DNA from: Candidatus Rifleibacteriota bacterium
GTDB lineage: Bacteria; Riflebacteria; Ozemobacteria; Ozemobacterales; Ozemobacteraceae
DNA: 9,719 bases
Direction: 5' to 3'
Assembly (NCBI GenBank): GCA_022704885.1
Contig: JAKJFO010000153.1
Location: forward strand, 1-9,719
Positions 6,715 through 9,719 of this stretch are shown piece after piece. Within the stretch, counting starts at the first letter, position 1; each line of letters starts with the position of its first letter. The notes below the pieces were generated by a model, which saw only the letters and a list, made by a program, of their open reading frames with translations, searched no databases and had not been told where the DNA came from. A program made the position numbers and the translations under genes.

Positions 6715-7365
6715 TTACTTTTTTTCGGCTTCGGTGAGTTTGAAGGTGCGGGCGAGCTGGGCGCGAAAGGCTTTGAATTCTTCAGAATTTTTGTCGCTGT
6801 CGAGGGTATCCTGAAGAACCAGCAGCAGTGAACCGGTTGTCATGGGGAAAGAATAGATTTCCTGGGCGATAGTGCCCTGACCGATAGTAGTGACAACTCG
6901 CGAACCAGCAGTATCAACGCCATTGAACATCATCTCGCAGGAGCCAAGGGTTGAATTGCCTTCGCCGAAGCTTGGCAGAAGCTGTTCTGCCATGATTTTG
7001 TGGTCCATTACGATCGGATAGCGCTGCACCATAATTACTGCCTTATTGCCTGAGAGACTCCAGAGCTTTACGTCATCTGAGCTCAGATCTGCTTCAAAGG
7101 TAAAATAACGAGGGTATTGGAAGTCTACGTCGCCATAGTGAAAGCGCTTTTCAGGGTTGACGATCAGGCGGGCCTTCGCTTTGCCGGCGTCTTCAGACAG
7201 CTCGATATCTTTGTCGGTAAAAATTTCAACCTCGGTGCCGTTAAGCGAAAGCTTGTAACTATCAGCCGGTTCGACGCTTTCATCGACCGCGAAGGCAGAA
7301 GGTGCCGCGACAAAAACAGCAAGAGAAACCAAAAAACACACAAACAGGCATTTAAAATTTTTCAT
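6715..7365 (-). CDS. Secreted protein of unknown function
   Basis: I do not recognise this 216-residue protein. Residues 1-26 are a clear Sec signal peptide: MKNFK, a hydrophobic core, then APSAFA just before VDES, with no lipobox Cys. The mature part is about 190 residues, looks beta-rich, and has no transmembrane segment and no known motif. It contains one cysteine (in LGSCEMMF) and ends in a charged helix, EEFKAFRAQLARTFKLTEAEKK region. Two starts are possible: the ATG at 7375-7377 adds MELS, but the ATG at 7363-7365 has GGAG 6 nt upstream and a cleaner signal peptide, so I chose the latter. It lies 119 bp upstream of the exported nucleotidase gene and 91 bp downstream of iorB on the same strand. 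Export suggests a periplasmic or extracellular role; nothing more can be claimed. Confidence 0.8.
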   Translation of the reverse strand: MKNFKCLFVCFLVSLAVFVAAPSAFAVDESVEPADSYKLSLNGTEVEIFTDKDIELSEDAGKAKARLIVNPEKRFHYGDVDFQYPRYFTFEADLSSDDVKLWSLSGNKAVIMVQRYPIVMDHKIMAEQLLPSFGEGNSTLGSCEMMFNGVDTAGSRVVTTIGQGTIAQEIYSFPMTTGSLLLVLQDTLDSDKNSEEFKAFRAQLARTFKLTEAEKK

Positions 7366-7371
7366 TGATAG

Positions 7372-7375
7372 CTCC
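7372..7375 (-). promoter_or_regulatory. Ribosome binding site deciding the start of the secreted protein
   Basis: GGAG on the minus strand lies 6 nt before the ATG at 7363-7365. It overlaps the codons after the alternative upstream ATG (7375-7377), which has no Shine-Dalgarno of its own, so the downstream start is preferred. Confidence 0.6.
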
Positions 7376-7456
7376 ATGTTTTAATTCTGATCAAGCGCTG
7401 TAAAAGCCATATAGACACTCGGAAAATATGTTATTTATTCGGGCCTCGGCGGGATT

Positions 7457-8032
7457 TTACGCCAGCAGGCGGTCGAAGAGGTCAAGGTTGCCCTGCAGCA
7501 TGCGGCCGCCCATCAGGTCGTGCATGGCGGCGCGGTAATTATCGGCATTCAAGCCGCTTACGAGAGCATTTTTGCAGATTCCGGCGAGAAGGGCGATGTT
7601 CTGCATGCGCGGGTCAGGCAAATCAGCATGATGCACGGCATACAGTTTGAAAGATCCTTTGCGGCAGAATTCTTCGATCTGTTCGACCTTGATTTCGGCA
7701 GCTTTCTTGAGACGCACCGGCAGCGGCTGCCAGGAGGTATCATAGTAGACAAGTGTGCCGGCGGCAGCAAGGTAATCGGCGGCAGCACGCAACGCCTCGT
7801 GGCGTTCCAGCGAAATTACCAGATTGGCAGAATGTTTCGAAACGAGCGGCGAATGAATGTTTTCGCCGATTCTGATATGAGATGACACGATGCCGCCGCG
7901 CTGGGCGAGGCCGTGCGTATCGACGCCGAGAGCGTTTAATCCGGCATGATCGGCGGCACGAAGAATGATTTCGCTGATCAGGCCGATGCCCTGGCCGCCG
8001 ACACCACTGAGGTAAATGTTGAATGCTTTCAT
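7457..8032 (-). CDS. iorB: Indolepyruvate:ferredoxin oxidoreductase, beta subunit
   Basis: This 191-residue protein is the small subunit of indolepyruvate (aryl-pyruvate) ferredoxin oxidoreductase and corresponds to the gamma-type domain of pyruvate:ferredoxin oxidoreductases. With IorA it oxidatively decarboxylates aryl pyruvates to aryl-acetyl-CoA and reduces ferredoxin in the cytoplasm. The nucleotide-binding loop GVGGQG is at residues 10-15, and the signature HGLAQRGGIVSSHIRIG at 40-56. The length is normal for the family (about 190-200). The ATG at 8030-8032 shares one base with the iorA stop (TAATG), and AAGGAG lies 8 nt upstream, so the two subunits are translationally coupled. No convincing terminator was found downstream, so transcription may continue into the secreted-protein gene. 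Confidence 0.93.
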   Translation of the reverse strand: MKAFNIYLSGVGGQGIGLISEIILRAADHAGLNALGVDTHGLAQRGGIVSSHIRIGENIHSPLVSKHSANLVISLERHEALRAAADYLAAAGTLVYYDTSWQPLPVRLKKAAEIKVEQIEEFCRKGSFKLYAVHHADLPDPRMQNIALLAGICKNALVSGLNADNYRAAMHDLMGGRMLQGNLDLFDRLLA

Positions 8033-9719
8033 TATTTTGTCTCCTTCTGGCGGGCTTCAGGGCGATTGATGGCTTTGGTCGGGCAGGTCTGCAGACATGA
8101 GCCGTCGCCGATGCAAAGATCGGGGTTTACATCGATCGAGCCGTCTTCGTGCATGACAAAGGTCGGACAGGCAAAATCACTTACGCAGGCATGTGTCTGA
8201 TTACAGTTCTGCTGATCGATGCTCACCATTTTTGCCTGAAAGTTTTCCTTGCGGCGCTGTTCGCGCATCAGCTTGAGCATACAGGGGTGACGCGCGATAA
8301 CAACCGAAAAACCTTCAACGGCGACGGCTTCGCGTACCATGTCGGTGAGCTTCTGCTGCTGGTAAGTGTCGACTTCAAAGATATGTTTAATTCCGAATCC
8401 TTCGAGCACCTTGCGCACCGGAATACTTTCGGTCACCTGATTGAAGTTGCGGCCGCTGGCGGCGTGATCCTGGTGGCCAGTCATTGCCGTGGTGCCGTTT
8501 TCCATGACGATCAGCGTGATATTATGCTTGTTGAAAAGGGCGTTTATAATGCCGGGCAGACCGGCATGAAAGAAGGTCGAATCGCCAAGAAAGCAGACGA
8601 CGCGCCGAGAATCGTTAAACAGTGACATCCCGGCGGCAATGCCGGTCGAAGCACCCATGCACATCAGCAGCTGGCCCATTTCATAAGGCGGCATGAAGCC
8701 GAGAGTATGGCAGCCGATATCGGCAACCTTTATATCTTCAGGCTTAAGCGCCTGTTTTATTGCATGAAAAGCGCTGCGATGACCACAACCCGGGCACATC
8801 TGCGCCGGACGCGGCGGCACCGCGACGCTGACATCTGGCGCGGCTGCAGGCGATGGAGCCATTTCCGGCCAGACTGCGCTCAGCAGACCGGCAACCTTAT
8901 CGGCGGTATACTCACCGATCCATGCTTCAGCGTCAGTTTTACCGTGAATTTTAACGATGATCTGTTGCTCGAAGGCGAGGCGTTTGATGTCGCCTTCGAT
9001 AATGTCGTCGAGCTCTTCGAGAATGAAGACTTCATCGTGACTGCGCAAAAATTCGGCGAGCAAACCGGTTGGCAGTGGATAAATCAGGCCAAGCTTAAAA
9101 ATATCGGGCTTCTTATTGGACTCAGTCAGCACATCCAGCAACGACAGATATGGCAGACCGAAGGTGATGATGCCTCGCCGACTGCCGTTTGCAGTCAGCT
9201 GATGACAGCCCTGTTTTTCGCTGAATTCGGCGACCAGGCGAAGATTGGCGAGTGCCCGGCGCTTCATCGGAAACACCAGGCTGGTCAATGGCATATAGGG
9301 GCCGTTTTTGACATCGAAGCGTGGTTGTTTATCGAACTCTGAAGGGTTCCAGGCGCCGAACGACACTTTCTGCTTGGCGTGGCAGACGTGCGTAGTCAGC
9401 CTGAGAATGACCGGCATGTGCAGTTGCTGTGAGAGTTTTGCTGCAGTCTTGTAGAATTCATAGACTTCCTGCGGGTTGGCCGGCTCAAAAACCGGTGTAT
9501 AGCTGAGACGCGCGAGGTGGCGATTGTCCTGTTCGTTCTGCGACGAGTTGGCGCCAGGGTCATCGCCGAGAATCACGACCATGCCGCCGGTCAGGTTCAT
9601 CAGACTCAGCTGCACAAAGGTATCGGCCGCGACGTTAAGCCCGACGCTCTTAAAAAAGACTGTCGACAGGTGGCCGTTGACCGCCGCACCATAAGCGACT
9701 TCGGTGGCGACCTTTTCGT
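8032..9719 (-). CDS. iorA: Indolepyruvate:ferredoxin oxidoreductase, alpha subunit; 5' partial
   Basis: This is the large, thiamine-diphosphate-binding subunit of the enzyme. The reading frame stays open to the right edge; the GTG at 9613-9615 is internal, since family sequence precedes it (EKVATEVAYGAAVNG, then SVGLNVAADTF). About 561 codons are visible and roughly 50-60 N-terminal residues are missing. Motifs in order are LGDDPGANSSQNEQDNR (pyruvate oxidoreductase domain I), CPGCGHRSAFHAIKQ (cofactor domain entry), and GDSTFFHAGLPGIINALFNK with MENGTTAMTGHQ (thiamine-diphosphate and Mg site). The C-terminal ferredoxin-like segment, encoded at 8083-8205, reads CNQTHACVSDFACP and CIGDGSCLQTCP. 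The second Cys of the usual CxxCxxC is absent in both, leaving six cysteines rather than eight. The stop (8032-8034) overlaps the iorB ATG. Identification as IorA is firm; cluster content is uncertain. Confidence 0.94.
   Translation of the reverse strand, partial: EKVATEVAYGAAVNGHLSTVFFKSVGLNVAADTFVQLSLMNLTGGMVVILGDDPGANSSQNEQDNRHLARLSYTPVFEPANPQEVYEFYKTAAKLSQQLHMPVILRLTTHVCHAKQKVSFGAWNPSEFDKQPRFDVKNGPYMPLTSLVFPMKRRALANLRLVAEFSEKQGCHQLTANGSRRGIITFGLPYLSLLDVLTESNKKPDIFKLGLIYPLPTGLLAEFLRSHDEVFILEELDDIIEGDIKRLAFEQQIIVKIHGKTDAEAWIGEYTADKVAGLLSAVWPEMAPSPAAAPDVSVAVPPRPAQMCPGCGHRSAFHAIKQALKPEDIKVADIGCHTLGFMPPYEMGQLLMCMGASTGIAAGMSLFNDSRRVVCFLGDSTFFHAGLPGIINALFNKHNITLIVMENGTTAMTGHQDHAASGRNFNQVTESIPVRKVLEGFGIKHIFEVDTYQQQKLTDMVREAVAVEGFSVVIARHPCMLKLMREQRRKENFQAKMVSIDQQNCNQTHACVSDFACPTFVMHEDGSIDVNPDLCIGDGSCLQTCPTKAINRPEARQKETK

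Noticed and set aside
9613..9615. GTG as the start codon of iorA
   Set aside because: IorA family sequence continues upstream in the same frame to the window edge, so this is an internal valine.

Overview
The window is ordinary bacterial chromosome with tightly packed protein genes and one unusual non-coding stretch. Base composition looks balanced to slightly GC-rich, starts are ATG with clear Shine-Dalgarno sites, and two proteins carry Sec-type signal peptides. An indolepyruvate:ferredoxin oxidoreductase pair points to an organism with anaerobic, ferredoxin-linked amino-acid metabolism. The phylum cannot be fixed from the sequence alone; an uncultivated Gram-negative anaerobe is a guess. 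No phage, IS, CRISPR, tRNA or rRNA feature was seen.

Layout. (1) 1-3020, minus strand: a GNAT acetyltransferase, then tldD, then tldE (pmbA), which runs off the left edge. TldD has the complete zinc-protease signature HExxxH plus a late Cys. tldE follows after 3 bp but is broken by an apparent one-base shortfall in a T5 run (A5 on the coding strand) at 444-448; restoring the frame gives an intact TldE C-terminal sequence to the window edge. (2) 3021-3507: 487 bp without a convincing gene, crowded with hairpins and short repeats, ending in the promoter of the next gene. (3) 3508-5022, plus strand: a lone, divergent ABC1/UbiB-family atypical kinase. (4) 4991-7365, minus strand: a secreted UshA-type 5'-nucleotidase, convergent with and overlapping the kinase by 32 bp, preceded by a small secreted protein of unknown function. 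(5) 7457-9719, minus strand: iorB and iorA with TAATG overlap; iorA is cut by the right edge.

How the genes work together. TldD and TldE normally form one heteromeric protease, so the tldE lesion matters for both. IorA and IorB form one enzyme that decarboxylates aryl pyruvates made by transamination of aromatic amino acids and passes electrons to ferredoxin. The nucleotidase and its upstream neighbour are both exported and could share a transcript. No functional link between the blocks is evident, and I see no strong case for a new multi-gene system. The best leads are the structured intergenic region, the missing cysteines in both iron-sulfur motifs of IorA, the divergent kinase with DWS in place of DFG, and the tldE frameshift.
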